Source: Arboricoccus pini
GTDB lineage: Bacteria > Pseudomonadota > Alphaproteobacteria > Geminicoccales > Geminicoccaceae
Length of the DNA: 64,000 nucleotides
Assembly (NCBI RefSeq): GCF_900187945.1
Contig: NZ_FYEH01000015.1
Location: 1-64,000, forward strand
Direction: 5' to 3'
Part shown: piece after piece, positions 9,037 to 18,023 of the stretch
How positions within the stretch are numbered: position 1 is the first letter of the stretch
How the letters are laid out: every line of letters begins with the position of its first letter
The notes under the pieces: generated by a model
Told to the model about the DNA's origin: nothing
Database searches by the model: none
What the model saw: the letters and a program-made list of their open reading frames with translations, nothing else
Program-made: the position numbers and the translations under genes

Positions 9037-9744
9037 CTAGCAGAGGCCCTTTTTCAGCCGCCGCCACGAACGTTCCATATGCCAGCGCATCTTCAGCCCC
9101 GCCATTTCGCCATCGCCCTGCGCGATGGCACGCACAATCGCCATATGTTCCTCGCGCGCTTCCAAGAGGAACTCGATACGGAGCGCATCGTTAGCCCGGC
9201 TGCGCCCGATCGAGCGACGCAGTGAGCCACCAAGGAAATTCAGCACCTCGATGATCGAGGCGTTCTTGGAGGCGGCTGCCACGAGCTGGTGAAAATAGAG
9301 ATCTTCCTCCACGCCCGGCAGGCCCGCCTCGCCGGCCACGATCATGCTGGTCAGCGCCTCCTCGAGCAGCGCCACGTCCTCCTCGCTGCGTCGCGCGGCT
9401 GCGAGCTGAGCCGCCTGTGCCTCGAGGCCGGCACGCAGTTCCAGCATGTCCTGCACCTGCTTAATCTCCGACAAATCGGGGATCTTCAGCCTGAGCACAC
9501 CGGCCGTGCCCTGCTCGTTGACGAAGACGCCTTGGCCGCGCCGGCTCTCAATCAGTTCTTCGGCGCGCAGAATCGTCAGGGCCTCGCGCACTACCGAACG
9601 GCTGACGCGCAACTGACGCGCAATCTCAACCTCGCCCGGCAGGCGACCGCCAGGCTTGACCGTCCCATCGCGGATCTGCGCGGTGAGTTTGCTCACCACC
9701 TGATCGACGAGGCTGCCGCGCGGGGGCAAGGGCTGGAGCTGCAT
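9037..9744 (-). CDS. GntR-family (FadR/FCD subfamily) transcriptional regulator
   Basis: A 235-residue repressor with an N-terminal winged helix (residues about 8-75, containing LPGEVEIARQLRVSRSVVREA, the GntR recognition region) and an all-helical FCD ligand domain (about 90-225) that normally binds a metal and an organic acid. ATG 9744 is chosen over an upstream in-frame start because GGAGA lies 8 bases before it. It is transcribed away from the ACS-family transporter, and the two share a 152-base intergenic region holding a TGTC-N-GACA operator candidate. The likely inducer is the sugar acid or keto acid degraded by the surrounding genes. Confidence 0.9.
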   Translation of the reverse strand: MQLQPLPPRGSLVDQVVSKLTAQIRDGTVKPGGRLPGEVEIARQLRVSRSVVREALTILRAEELIESRRGQGVFVNEQGTAGVLRLKIPDLSEIKQVQDMLELRAGLEAQAAQLAAARRSEEDVALLEEALTSMIVAGEAGLPGVEEDLYFHQLVAAASKNASIIEVLNFLGGSLRRSIGRSRANDALRIEFLLEAREEHMAIVRAIAQGDGEMAGLKMRWHMERSWRRLKKGLC

Positions 9745-9834
9745 CGTCTGAGTTCTCCGTTCGGCTCTGTGAGGCGACTGCACTGACCGTAGCTATTCCG
9801 TTCGGATCCACAATGATATTGCACCGAACGCTGA

Positions 9835-9863
9835 TGTCTGACAACCTACGTCTAACAGCAGAC
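9835..9863. promoter_or_regulatory. Candidate GntR/FCD operator in divergent promoter
   Basis: TGTCTGACA (9835-9843) is a perfect TGTC-N-GACA palindrome of the kind bound by FCD-type GntR proteins. A second, wider inverted pair GTCT-N6-AGAC lies at 9850-9863. Both sit between the regulator start (9744) and the transporter start (9897), where a repressor could control both directions. The assignment rests on motif shape and position only. Confidence 0.45.
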
Positions 9864-9896
9864 CTAATGCTGACCAAGTAGATCAGGGAGACGTCG

Positions 9897-11273
9897 ATGG
9901 CAGCAACGCTTTTGCCTCTCGCGAAGGCCGACGAGGACCCGGCCACTGCCGTTTACCAGAAGGTGCTCTGGCGCATCGTGCCGCTGCTCCTCCTTGGCTA
10001 CATCGTGGCCTATCTGGATCGGGTAAACGTTGGCTTTGCCAAGCTTGAGATGCTGGGCGATCTCGGTCTCAGCGACACGGTCTACGCGATCGGGGCCAGC
10101 ATCTTCTTCTGGGGCTACGTGATCCTAGAGGTGCCAAGCAACCTGCTCCTGGAACGGTTCGGCGCCCGGGCCTGGATCGCGCGGATCATGGTAAGTTGGG
10201 GCCTGATCGTCATCGCCATGATGTATATCGAGCCCCTGGCCACCCTGTTTGACGTGCAGAACAGCACGATGTTCTACACGCTTCGCTTCCTGCTCGGGGC
10301 TTGTGAGGCGGGCTTCTTTCCCGGCGTCATCTTCTATTTCAATCAATGGCTGCCTTCGGACCGGCAAAGCAAGGTCATGTCGGGATTCCTGCTGGCGTTG
10401 CCGCTCAGCCTCGTCATCGGCGCACCACTCTCGGGGTGGCTCATGGATTCGACGCACGGCTTTTGGGGCATGAATGGCTGGCGCTGGATGCTGGGCCTGG
10501 AGGGCCTGCCGGCGATCATCCTGGGTGTCGTCATGTTCCTGCTCCTGGACGACAAGCCCGCCAAGGCGAAATGGCTAAATGCCGACGAACGCCAAATTAT
10601 CGAGGCCAACCTCAAACGCGACGATCGCCACAAGAACCATTCCTTTGGCGCCGCGCTCCGCGACTACCGGGTCTGGCTGATGGTTGGCATCATCTTCACC
10701 TATAATACGGGCTTCTACGGCCTCTCGTTCTGGTTGCCGACGATCATCAAGGCCGGCGGCATCGAGAGCTCCTTCCATATCGGCCTGCTGGCCGCCATCC
10801 CCTATGCATGCGCCTGCGTCGTCATGGTCGTGAACGCCGCCCACTCGGCGCGGACCGGCGAACGGCGCTGGCATGCGGCGATCCCGGCCCTGATTGGGGC
10901 TATCGGCCTGATCCTGAGCGCCATCTTTGCCAACAATCTGCCGCTCTCGATCGTCTTCCTTGCCTGTGCCGCCTCCGGCGTCCTTGGCCTTATGCCGGTC
11001 TTTTGGACATTCCCGGGTGCTATCCTCTCGGGCTCGGCCGCCGCAGCCGGCATCGCGCTCATCAATTGCCTGGGCAGCCTGTCCGGTGTCACCGGCTCGC
11101 TTATCACCGGGTACATGCATGCCTGGACCGGCTCCTACAGCAGCGGCACCTACGTGCTCGGCGCCTCGCTCCTGCTGACGGTCATCTTCATCCTGGCCAT
11201 CCCCGCGCACACGCTGCGGCCGCACACGCTGGAGACGACGGAATCGCGACCCGAGCGGCCGTCCCGCGCCTGA
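9897..11273 (+). CDS. MFS transporter, anion:cation symporter (ACS) family
   Basis: A 458-residue, 12-helix permease. The N-terminal block 'GYIVAYLDRVNVGFAKLEM' is diagnostic of the ACS family (tartrate, glucarate, galactonate and phthalate carriers), which import organic anions with H+ or Na+. The FFWGYVILEVPSNLLLERFGAR block is also typical. It is the first gene downstream of the divergent GntR operator and is followed by further sugar-acid genes, so it probably imports the inducing sugar acid. The start follows AGGGAG by about 6 bases. Substrate identity is inferred from genomic context. Confidence 0.9.
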   Translation: MAATLLPLAKADEDPATAVYQKVLWRIVPLLLLGYIVAYLDRVNVGFAKLEMLGDLGLSDTVYAIGASIFFWGYVILEVPSNLLLERFGARAWIARIMVSWGLIVIAMMYIEPLATLFDVQNSTMFYTLRFLLGACEAGFFPGVIFYFNQWLPSDRQSKVMSGFLLALPLSLVIGAPLSGWLMDSTHGFWGMNGWRWMLGLEGLPAIILGVVMFLLLDDKPAKAKWLNADERQIIEANLKRDDRHKNHSFGAALRDYRVWLMVGIIFTYNTGFYGLSFWLPTIIKAGGIESSFHIGLLAAIPYACACVVMVVNAAHSARTGERRWHAAIPALIGAIGLILSAIFANNLPLSIVFLACAASGVLGLMPVFWTFPGAILSGSAAAAGIALINCLGSLSGVTGSLITGYMHAWTGSYSSGTYVLGASLLLTVIFILAIPAHTLRPHTLETTESRPERPSRA

Positions 11274-11296
11274 GAACGGCAATCAGGGTAAACCAG

Positions 11297-11392
11297 ATGA
11301 CCATCAAGGGACGCATTAATGTCCTGCGGCGGCTGGAAGTGACTGCCACCGCCTCGCGCGCCGTCTTTCGGACCGCAGGAGACATGCCTTGA
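11297..11392 (+). CDS. Possible 31-codon leader ORF coupled to the downstream MFS gene
   Basis: A short frame (MTIKGRINVLRRLEVTA...) starts at ATG 11297 and ends with TGA at 11390-11392. This overlaps the TTG start of the next gene as TTGA, an arrangement typical of translational coupling. The residue make-up is basic and resembles no domain. It could be a leader peptide or a chance frame, since the next gene has its own AGGAG ribosome-binding site inside it. Low confidence that the peptide itself is functional. Confidence 0.25.
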   Translation: MTIKGRINVLRRLEVTATASRAVFRTAGDMP

Positions 11393-12786
11393 GCGCGGCC
11401 GGAACCGGCGCACTCACCCAAAGAGGCATGGCGCCGGCCCGGGCGCGCACCGCCGAGGAACAGGCCGGCCTGCGGCGGGTCATCCTGTCCTCGATACTTG
11501 GCAGTATTCTCGAATGGTATGACTTCTACCTCTATGGCACCGCCAGCGCCCTGATTTTCAGCCAGCTCTTCTTCACGTCGCTGGATCCGACGACGGGCGT
11601 CATCGCCTCCTTCAGCACCCTGGCCCTGGGCTTCATCGCCCGCCCCATCGGCGGCCTGTTCTTTGGAGGCATGGGCGATCGGCTGGGCCGTAAGAAGGTC
11701 CTCCTCATCACCATGTTGCTGATGGGCGGTGCGACCGCCATCGTCGGCCTCTTGCCCACCTATGCCTCGATCGGGCTCTGGGCGCCCCTTATCCTTTGCC
11801 TTTGTCGCCTCCTGCAGGGCTTTGCCGCCGGCGGGGAATATGCGAGCGCGGTCGCATTGACCACCGAACACGCGCCTGGCGAACGGCGCGGCTTCTTTGC
11901 CAGCCTGCCAGGCATCGGCGTCTCCGCCGGCATCCTGCTCTCCGCAGCCCTCTTCAGTCTCTTTCGCCTGATGCCCGAGGATGCCTTCATGGCTTGGGGC
12001 TGGCGCCTTCCCTTCCTACTCAGCCTGCTTGTGGTGGCCATCGGCAGCTATGTGCGACTGCGGGTCCAGGAATCACCTGTCTTCGAACAGCTCAAGGAAG
12101 AGGCGATGCTGGCCGCGGCACCCGTGCGCGAGGTGTTCGCCAGCAAGGATGCGCGGCGCAATCTCTTTGTTGCCTTCGGCGCCCGCTTTGCCGAGATCAC
12201 CAGCGTCAATGTCTTCCAGGTCTGGATCCTTTCCTACCTCGCGGCCTGGACGACAAGTGCACAAGGCGTGGGCCTGATCGGCATCCAGGTCGGCCAAGCG
12301 CTCTCGCTGATCTCGATCCCACTTTTTGGCGCGCTCAGCGACAAGGTCGGACGCAAGCCGGTCTATATGGGCGGCGCGATCTTCATGGGCTTCTTCGTCT
12401 GGCCCTTCTTCGCCATGCTGCACAGCGGCCAAGCCTGGCAGATCGTGCCGGCCATGGCCATCATGCTGGCGGTGGCCTATCAGGCCATGTTCGCGGCCCA
12501 GGCCTCTTATTTCTCCGAGCTGTTCGCGCCCAGACTTCGCGTCACCGGCTTCACGACAGCGCGCGAGATCACGGCCGCCGTCCTGGGCGGCCCCGCCTCC
12601 ATCATCGCGACGGCAATCACCGCAAGCGCGGCTGGCGGCTACTGGCCGGTCGCCACCTTCATGGTCGCGATGTGCATCGTCACCTCGGCGGCCCTCATCA
12701 TCGGCCCCGAAACCCATCCAGGGCTGCCGCGAAACGGCGCCAGCCTCGGTTCATCGTCGTCAACGCAAGGGAACCAGACCCCGTGA
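11389..12786 (+). CDS. MFS transporter, metabolite:H+ symporter (MHS) family
   Basis: A 465-residue permease of the ShiA/ProP/KgtP group. It shows 'ILGSILEWYDFYLYGTAS', the hallmark first helix of MHS carriers, motif A as GGMGDRLGRKKVLL and the repeat motif GALSDKVGRKPVYMGG in the second half. It would import a carboxylate or zwitterion with protons. Translation appears to start at TTG 11389, with AGGAG 7 bases upstream. The next gene begins at GTG inside its stop codon (GTGA), so the two are translationally coupled. This is the second importer in the locus, so it may bring in a related acid or the lactone form. Confidence 0.88.
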   Translation: MSAAGTGALTQRGMAPARARTAEEQAGLRRVILSSILGSILEWYDFYLYGTASALIFSQLFFTSLDPTTGVIASFSTLALGFIARPIGGLFFGGMGDRLGRKKVLLITMLLMGGATAIVGLLPTYASIGLWAPLILCLCRLLQGFAAGGEYASAVALTTEHAPGERRGFFASLPGIGVSAGILLSAALFSLFRLMPEDAFMAWGWRLPFLLSLLVVAIGSYVRLRVQESPVFEQLKEEAMLAAAPVREVFASKDARRNLFVAFGARFAEITSVNVFQVWILSYLAAWTTSAQGVGLIGIQVGQALSLISIPLFGALSDKVGRKPVYMGGAIFMGFFVWPFFAMLHSGQAWQIVPAMAIMLAVAYQAMFAAQASYFSELFAPRLRVTGFTTAREITAAVLGGPASIIATAITASAAGGYWPVATFMVAMCIVTSAALIIGPETHPGLPRNGASLGSSSSTQGNQTP

Positions 12787-14006
12787 TCATCACCGGCATC
12801 GAAGCCTTTCCCGTCACCAATCCCACGCCCTATATCGGCGGTCCTGTCTGGCTCTTCGTCGGCTTGGACACGGACAAGGGCATCAGGGGCTATGGCGAGA
12901 TCCTGGCCGTGCAATCCTGCCTGCGGCCCCGCACGCTCGCGCGTATCATCGAGGAGGTCGGCCAGGACTTCTTCGTCGGCCAGGACGTCGCCAATCTCGA
13001 ATATCTCTTCCACAAATATTACAACAGCTTCTACAGCCACAACGGCGATCTTTTGAAGACCGCCATCTATAGCGGCATCGAGATGGCCTGCGTCGATGCC
13101 CTGGGCAAGGAGCTCGATCGGCCGGCCCACGCGCTGCTTGGCGGCCGCTTCCGGCCGAACGTGCGCACCTATACCTATATCAGCGCGCCACCGTCCAAGG
13201 CGGCCCTTGGCTTCGACTTCTGGCTCAACCCGGACTTGGTCGCGGAGCGGGCGGGCGAACTGGTCGAGCAGGGCTTCACCGCCCTCAAGCTCGATCCCTT
13301 CCCGCTCCTTACCGGCAGCACGCAGCACCAGAACCAGGTGGTACCGCTTCAATGGTCGCTGGAAGCCCTCGATCTCACCGAGGCCACGATCGGCGGTATC
13401 CGCAAGCGCGTCGGCAGCCGTGCCGACATCATCATCGGCACGCACGGCCAGATGACCGCCAGCTCGGCGATCCGCGTGGCCCGGCGCCTCGAACGCTTCG
13501 ATCCGCTCTGGCTGGAAGAGCCGGTGCCCCCCGAACTTGCCAGCGAGATGGCAAAGGTTGCCCGGGGCACGACGATCCCGATCACGACGGGCGAGCGGCT
13601 GTCGACGAAGTGGGAGTTCGCGCGGCTGATCAAGGAAGAGGCGGCAGCGATCTTTAATCTGGATGTCAGCCAGGTGGGCGGCCTTTGGGAAGCCAAGAAG
13701 ATCGCCGCCATGGCGGAAGCCAGCTACATCCAGATCGCACCGCACGTCTATGGCGGTCCCCTGGTCGCTGCCGCCTCCATCCAACTGGCATTGGCCAGCC
13801 CCAATTTCCTCATCTGCGAGGGGCTGGGCAAGTTCGAGGGCGTGCATGCCGATCTGCTCGACGAGCCGATCTTGTGGAAGGACGGCGCCGTCGTACCGTC
13901 CGATCGCCCCGGCCTCGGCCACAATCTGAACGAGAAGGTCGCGCGTGAGCTTGCCGCCCGCGACGACGACCGCCTCTGGGGCTCGATCGATTCGACGGCT
14001 CCCTGA
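12783..14006 (+). CDS. Enolase-superfamily sugar-acid dehydratase (mandelate racemase-like), copy 1
   Basis: A 407-residue enzyme of the mandelate racemase/muconate lactonizing group. The start is GTG 12783, overlapping the preceding stop by 4 bases. The capping domain covers about residues 1-115 and the barrel follows. Visible barrel residues are GTHGQ after strand three (His), WLEEPVPPE (Glu), TTGERLS (Glu) and IAPHVYGGP (His). The first acidic ligand, normally Asp just before the DxH His, appears as Thr here. I recall the same GTHGQ block in a large uncharacterised dehydratase subgroup, so this is probably a family trait. It most likely dehydrates an aldonate or aldarate to a 2-keto-3-deoxy acid. 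Confidence 0.88.
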   Translation: MIITGIEAFPVTNPTPYIGGPVWLFVGLDTDKGIRGYGEILAVQSCLRPRTLARIIEEVGQDFFVGQDVANLEYLFHKYYNSFYSHNGDLLKTAIYSGIEMACVDALGKELDRPAHALLGGRFRPNVRTYTYISAPPSKAALGFDFWLNPDLVAERAGELVEQGFTALKLDPFPLLTGSTQHQNQVVPLQWSLEALDLTEATIGGIRKRVGSRADIIIGTHGQMTASSAIRVARRLERFDPLWLEEPVPPELASEMAKVARGTTIPITTGERLSTKWEFARLIKEEAAAIFNLDVSQVGGLWEAKKIAAMAEASYIQIAPHVYGGPLVAAASIQLALASPNFLICEGLGKFEGVHADLLDEPILWKDGAVVPSDRPGLGHNLNEKVARELAARDDDRLWGSIDSTAP

Positions 14007-14121
14007 GAGCCAGAGGAAGGGCGGCATAGCAGCACCCTTCGTTCCCGGCGTGTCCGACTGGCCGATCGCAATCCCAAAGCAGGCATCGCTAGCGACACGC
14101 CCTAAAGGACAGACAAGCACA

Positions 14122-15327
14122 ATGAAAATCACCGGCGTCGAAACCGTCAGACTAGGCGGATTTCCCAATATCCTTTGGGTCGTCGTTCACACCGACCAGG
14201 GGATCACCGGCCTGGGCGAGACTTATTTCCATCCGGCCGCGACCGAGGCCCACGTCCATGATGTGCTGGCACCCTACCTCATCGGCAAGGACCCGCGGCA
14301 GATCGAGCATCACCAGCTCCACTTCACGGGCTATCTGGGCTTTGCCGGCAGCGGCGCGGAAACCCGGGCCCGCTCGGCCGTCGACACCGCCCTCTGGGAC
14401 ATTCTGGGCAAATCCGTCGATCTGCCCCTATGCGATGTCCTGGGTGGCCGCGTCAGAAACGACATCAAGGTCTATAACACCTGCGCCGGCTACTCCTACA
14501 CCCGCAATAACAACCTGAAGGGCACGCAGAATTTCGGCATCGGCAAGGATGAGGGCAAGTATGACGATCTCTCAGCCTTCCTCGAACGGGCGGACGAGTT
14601 GGCCGCCAGCTTGTTGGAGATGGGCATCTCGGCCATGAAGATCTGGCCGTTCGACTATGCCGCCGAAGCAACGCAGGGCCAATACATCTCGCTCGACGAA
14701 TTGAAGAAGGCGCTCGTGCCGTTCGAGAAGATCCGCCACGCCGTCGGCGACAAGATGGAGGTCATGGCGGAACTCCACTCGATGTGGAACAAGCCCATGG
14801 CGATCCGCATCGCCCGCGCGCTAGAACCCATCAACCCGCTATGGGTCGAAGATCCCGTCGTCATGGACAACATGGCCGAGATCGCCGACGTGGCGGCGGC
14901 CACGCGCTGTCCCATCGGTGTCGGCGAGACGCGCGGCATGCGCAGCGATTTCCGCACCCTGCTGGAAATGAAGTCGCTCGGCCTCCTGATCATGGACATG
15001 TCCTGGTGCGGCGGAATCACCGAGGCCAAGGCGATCGCGGCCTCGGCTCAGGCCTACCATCTGCCGGTCGCCTTCCATGACTGCACGGGCCCGGTCGTCC
15101 TCACGGCCTCGACGCATCTGGCCCTTAACGCCAGGAACTGCTTCATCCAGGAAGTCGTGCGCGCGTTCTATTATGGCTGGTATTCGGACGTGGTGACGGG
15201 TCTGCCGCCTTTGGCCAAGGGACGAATCACCGTGCCGGACGCGCCTGGGATCGGCCTCAGCTTGCTCCCCGACCTGCACAAGCGCAGCGATTATTCATCC
15301 AGGATGACGGACAAAGCCAGCCTCTAG
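14122..15327 (+). CDS. Enolase-superfamily sugar-acid dehydratase (mandelate racemase-like), copy 2
   Basis: A 401-residue paralogue-like enzyme, clearly diverged from the gene before it. ATG 14122 is preceded by AAAGGA, and the long in-frame extension upstream lacks domain character. The metal ligands are the usual three acids: Glu in VMAELHSMW, Glu in LWVEDPVVM and Glu in IGVGETRG. A catalytic His lies in VAFHDCTGP. It would eliminate water from a sugar acid or act as a racemase. Having two such enzymes suggests two substrates or epimers entering one 2-keto-3-deoxy acid, then cleaved by the DHDPS-family aldolase at 7986. It is the last gene of this plus-strand operon. Confidence 0.88.
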   Translation: MKITGVETVRLGGFPNILWVVVHTDQGITGLGETYFHPAATEAHVHDVLAPYLIGKDPRQIEHHQLHFTGYLGFAGSGAETRARSAVDTALWDILGKSVDLPLCDVLGGRVRNDIKVYNTCAGYSYTRNNNLKGTQNFGIGKDEGKYDDLSAFLERADELAASLLEMGISAMKIWPFDYAAEATQGQYISLDELKKALVPFEKIRHAVGDKMEVMAELHSMWNKPMAIRIARALEPINPLWVEDPVVMDNMAEIADVAAATRCPIGVGETRGMRSDFRTLLEMKSLGLLIMDMSWCGGITEAKAIAASAQAYHLPVAFHDCTGPVVLTASTHLALNARNCFIQEVVRAFYYGWYSDVVTGLPPLAKGRITVPDAPGIGLSLLPDLHKRSDYSSRMTDKASL

Positions 15328-15351
15328 CGCCAGACGGCCTGGCATCGCTCG

Positions 15352-16317
15352 CTAGATCACCACATCCCCGGGATCGACCGCGCGGCCTTCAGCCACGCAG
15401 GCGAGGTTACGGAACATGCGTTCCAGCGTGGGAACGAGATTGTCCACGGCCGACGCGCCGATATGCGGCGTCAGGATCACGTTGGGTGCGCTCGCTAGCG
15501 GATGGAGGCTGGGCAAAGGCTCCTCGCTGAACACATCGAGGCCGGCGCCACCCAGCCGGCCCTCGACCAGGGCCGCCAGCAGGGCCGCCTCGTCGACGAG
15601 ATCGCCCCTGGCCGTGTTGATCAGGAGGGCACCCTCTTTCACGCGGGACAGGGCGGCAGCGTCGATGAGGCGTCGGGTTGCCGGCGTCAGCGGACAATGC
15701 AGCGAGATGATGTCGCTTGTCGCCAAAAGCGTCTCGAGCGGTACATGCGTGAGGTGCAAGGCCTCGGCCCGGGCCTCCGGCAACGGCTTGGGCTTGGCAT
15801 AGAGAAGACGGCAACCAAAGCCCTGGAGGAGCGTGGCAAGCCGGCCGCCGATCGCTCCCAGCCCCACCAGTCCCACCGTCCGGCTGCCCAGCGTGAAACT
15901 GCGCGGGGCGAGATCGGCCTTGGCCCAGTGTCCCGCCCGCATGCCACGATCGCCGGCCGAGATCTGGCGCAGTAGAGCCAGCATGAGGCCCAGTGCCGTC
16001 TCCGCCACCGGGCCCGCATTGCTGCCCGTCGTGCGAAGGACGCGGATGCTCCGCCTTGCAGCGGCCTCGAGGTCGAAATTATCGACGCCCACGCCCCATT
16101 TATGCACGGCCCGCAGTCGGGGAGCCTGCGCCAGGAGATCGGCCGTGAGCGGCATGTCGCCCGCGATGGCGAAATCGGCATGGGCGATGGCCCGGGCCTG
16201 GTCTTCCGGCGCCGGCGAGCTCGCGGCCGCGAGCTCGAAACCCGCCGGCAGCAGACGCCGCATGGTCAAAAGACGCGACTCGGACAAGGGATCGAGGACG
16301 ACGATCCGCCAACTCAT
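15352..16317 (-). CDS. D-isomer-specific 2-hydroxyacid dehydrogenase
   Basis: A 321-residue NAD(P)-dependent oxidoreductase. The nucleotide-binding motif is GLVGLGAIGGRLA (about residue 150). The catalytic triad is visible as Arg in INTARGDLVDE, Glu in DVFSEEPLP and His in LTPHIGAS. Such enzymes interconvert 2-keto and D-2-hydroxy acids in the cytosol. It is the last gene of a minus-strand operon: its ATG overlaps the stop of the gamma-glutamyltransferase gene by four bases. It converges with the sugar-acid operon after only about 25 bases. The substrate is not evident; a phosphoglycerate-dehydrogenase role is less likely because the C-terminal ACT domain is absent. Confidence 0.9.
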   Translation of the reverse strand: MSWRIVVLDPLSESRLLTMRRLLPAGFELAAASSPAPEDQARAIAHADFAIAGDMPLTADLLAQAPRLRAVHKWGVGVDNFDLEAAARRSIRVLRTTGSNAGPVAETALGLMLALLRQISAGDRGMRAGHWAKADLAPRSFTLGSRTVGLVGLGAIGGRLATLLQGFGCRLLYAKPKPLPEARAEALHLTHVPLETLLATSDIISLHCPLTPATRRLIDAAALSRVKEGALLINTARGDLVDEAALLAALVEGRLGGAGLDVFSEEPLPSLHPLASAPNVILTPHIGASAVDNLVPTLERMFRNLACVAEGRAVDPGDVVI

Positions 16318-18023
16318 TCGCCATCATCCGCCTCGGCCGGCGCGCGGTCCGGCCAGAAGCGCACGCCCGGCCGAGCTTGGCCGCCGCCGATGCCGATGGC
16401 CGTGCCATCGGCGCGCCAGCAGGCAGCCCCGGTCATCATGCCATCCGCCGCGAGGCTGACGAGATTCATCCCACCGCCCACATGCGGCATCACCCGCACA
16501 TCGTGGCCCACCGCTCGAAGGGGGCCGGCACTGCATTCGAAGCCGCGCTCGATCTCGACCTCCGAGCCCTCCGTCCATACCCTTGGCGCCTCGACGGCAT
16601 CTTGCGGCGTCATGCCATGGTCGAGAATATTGAGGATCGCCTGCAGGGCGGAGGTAAAGATCCGCGTACCGCCCGGCAGGCCCAGGGCCAGATGCAACCT
16701 GTCGTCCTTCAGCACCATCATGGGCGCCATTGAGGTGGGCACGCGCTTGCCGGGTGCAATCGAGAGGGCCTTGCCCGGATGCGGATCGAAATTGCTCATG
16801 TAGTTGTTGGGAATGATGCCGGTCCCGGGTACGACGAAGCGCGCGCCGAAGAGGCTATTGATCGTGTGCGTCGCGGCGACGACGTTGCCATCCTTGTCGG
16901 CAATGGTCAGATGCGTCGTGTCGCGCGATTCCTTAAGGCTTGGCGCCGATGCCGGTAGGTTGCGGAGCTTCTGGGCGCATTCGCGGGCATAGGTCTTGCC
17001 GGTCAGGCGCTCGACCGGCACGTCGACGAAATCGGGATCGCCCGAGAAGGTGCGGCGATCAGCGAAGGCCAGTTGCATCACCTGGATCAGGAGTTCGAGC
17101 CCGGCCGGCGTGCCAAAGCCCATCGCGGCCACGTCAAACTGCTCCAGGACATTGAGCATCTGGACGATATGCACGCCCGAGGAAGCTGGAGGCGGCGGGC
17201 CGATGATCTTAAACCCGCGATAGCTGCCGGTGATGGGCTGCCGCGCCACCGTGCGATAGGTCAAGAGATCCTGGCGCCGCAACAGGCCGCCCTTGGCCTG
17301 GATCGCCTCAACCAGCGCGTCGCCGAGCGGGCCGCCGTGGAGGGCACCCGGTCCCATGCTGGCAATCAGCTTCAGGCTTTCGCCAAGATCGCCCATGACA
17401 AGGCGATCGCCGGCCGAGAGCGGCTTGCCCCCCGGCAGGAGGAGTGCGGCGATCGCCGGATCCAATGCCAGCTCGCGCGCCGCCTCGCGGATGGCCCCCG
17501 CGAGGTAGGGGCTGATGCGAAAGCCGCGCCTCGCCACCCTGATCGCCGGATCGACAAGGTCGGCCAGGGGCAACGTGCCGTAGCGCGCCGCCATCTCGCA
17601 CCAGCCCTTGAGATTGCCGGGCGTCGCAACGGACGCCGCCCCCAGCGAATTCCGCTGGCCTTCGACCTGCATATAGTCCGGCCCATGATCGGCCAGCGGC
17701 GTGAAGCTGTCCGGCGTCGCCGCAAGGGGAGCCGTGCTGAGTGCGTCCACGATATGGTGGCTGCCCTCGGCAAGGCGTAGATGAGCCACGCCGCCGCCGA
17801 CGATGCCCACCATCATGGGCTCGACGACGCTAAGCACGAACATGGCGGCGACGCTGGCGTCGACGGCATTGCCGCCGGCGAGCAGGATCTCAGCACCGGC
17901 AGCGCTGGCCAGCGGATGATTGGTGACGACCATGCCGCCCGCCGCCATGGCCGGACGCTTCTCGCAGACGAACTCGACCGGCGAGGAAGATCGCCAGTCC
18001 TTCGCACTCAAGCCAACACTCAT
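16314..18023 (-). CDS. Gamma-glutamyltransferase family protein (Ntn hydrolase)
   Basis: A 569-residue member of the GGT/cephalosporin-acylase family, which matures by self-cleavage into large and small subunits. The expected cleavage point is the first Thr of RDTTHLTIADKDGNV, near residue 369; that Thr becomes the nucleophile. The N-terminal block AGGNAVDASVAAMFVL and GGGVAHLRL are typical. There is no signal peptide, unlike periplasmic E. coli Ggt, so a cytosolic YwrD-like role is likely. Both ends overlap neighbours by four bases (ATGA), with a GlxA-type regulator upstream and a 2-hydroxyacid dehydrogenase downstream. It may hydrolyse gamma-glutamyl amides or glutathione adducts. Confidence 0.88.
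   Translation of the reverse strand: MSVGLSAKDWRSSSPVEFVCEKRPAMAAGGMVVTNHPLASAAGAEILLAGGNAVDASVAAMFVLSVVEPMMVGIVGGGVAHLRLAEGSHHIVDALSTAPLAATPDSFTPLADHGPDYMQVEGQRNSLGAASVATPGNLKGWCEMAARYGTLPLADLVDPAIRVARRGFRISPYLAGAIREAARELALDPAIAALLLPGGKPLSAGDRLVMGDLGESLKLIASMGPGALHGGPLGDALVEAIQAKGGLLRRQDLLTYRTVARQPITGSYRGFKIIGPPPPASSGVHIVQMLNVLEQFDVAAMGFGTPAGLELLIQVMQLAFADRRTFSGDPDFVDVPVERLTGKTYARECAQKLRNLPASAPSLKESRDTTHLTIADKDGNVVAATHTINSLFGARFVVPGTGIIPNNYMSNFDPHPGKALSIAPGKRVPTSMAPMMVLKDDRLHLALGLPGGTRIFTSALQAILNILDHGMTPQDAVEAPRVWTEGSEVEIERGFECSAGPLRAVGHDVRVMPHVGGGMNLVSLAADGMMTGAACWRADGTAIGIGGGQARPGVRFWPDRAPAEADDGE

Noticed and set aside
12639-14168. A 509-codon minus-strand open frame opposite the first dehydratase
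   Set aside because: Its composition is that of an antisense frame and it has no domain, while the plus strand encodes a complete enolase-superfamily enzyme.
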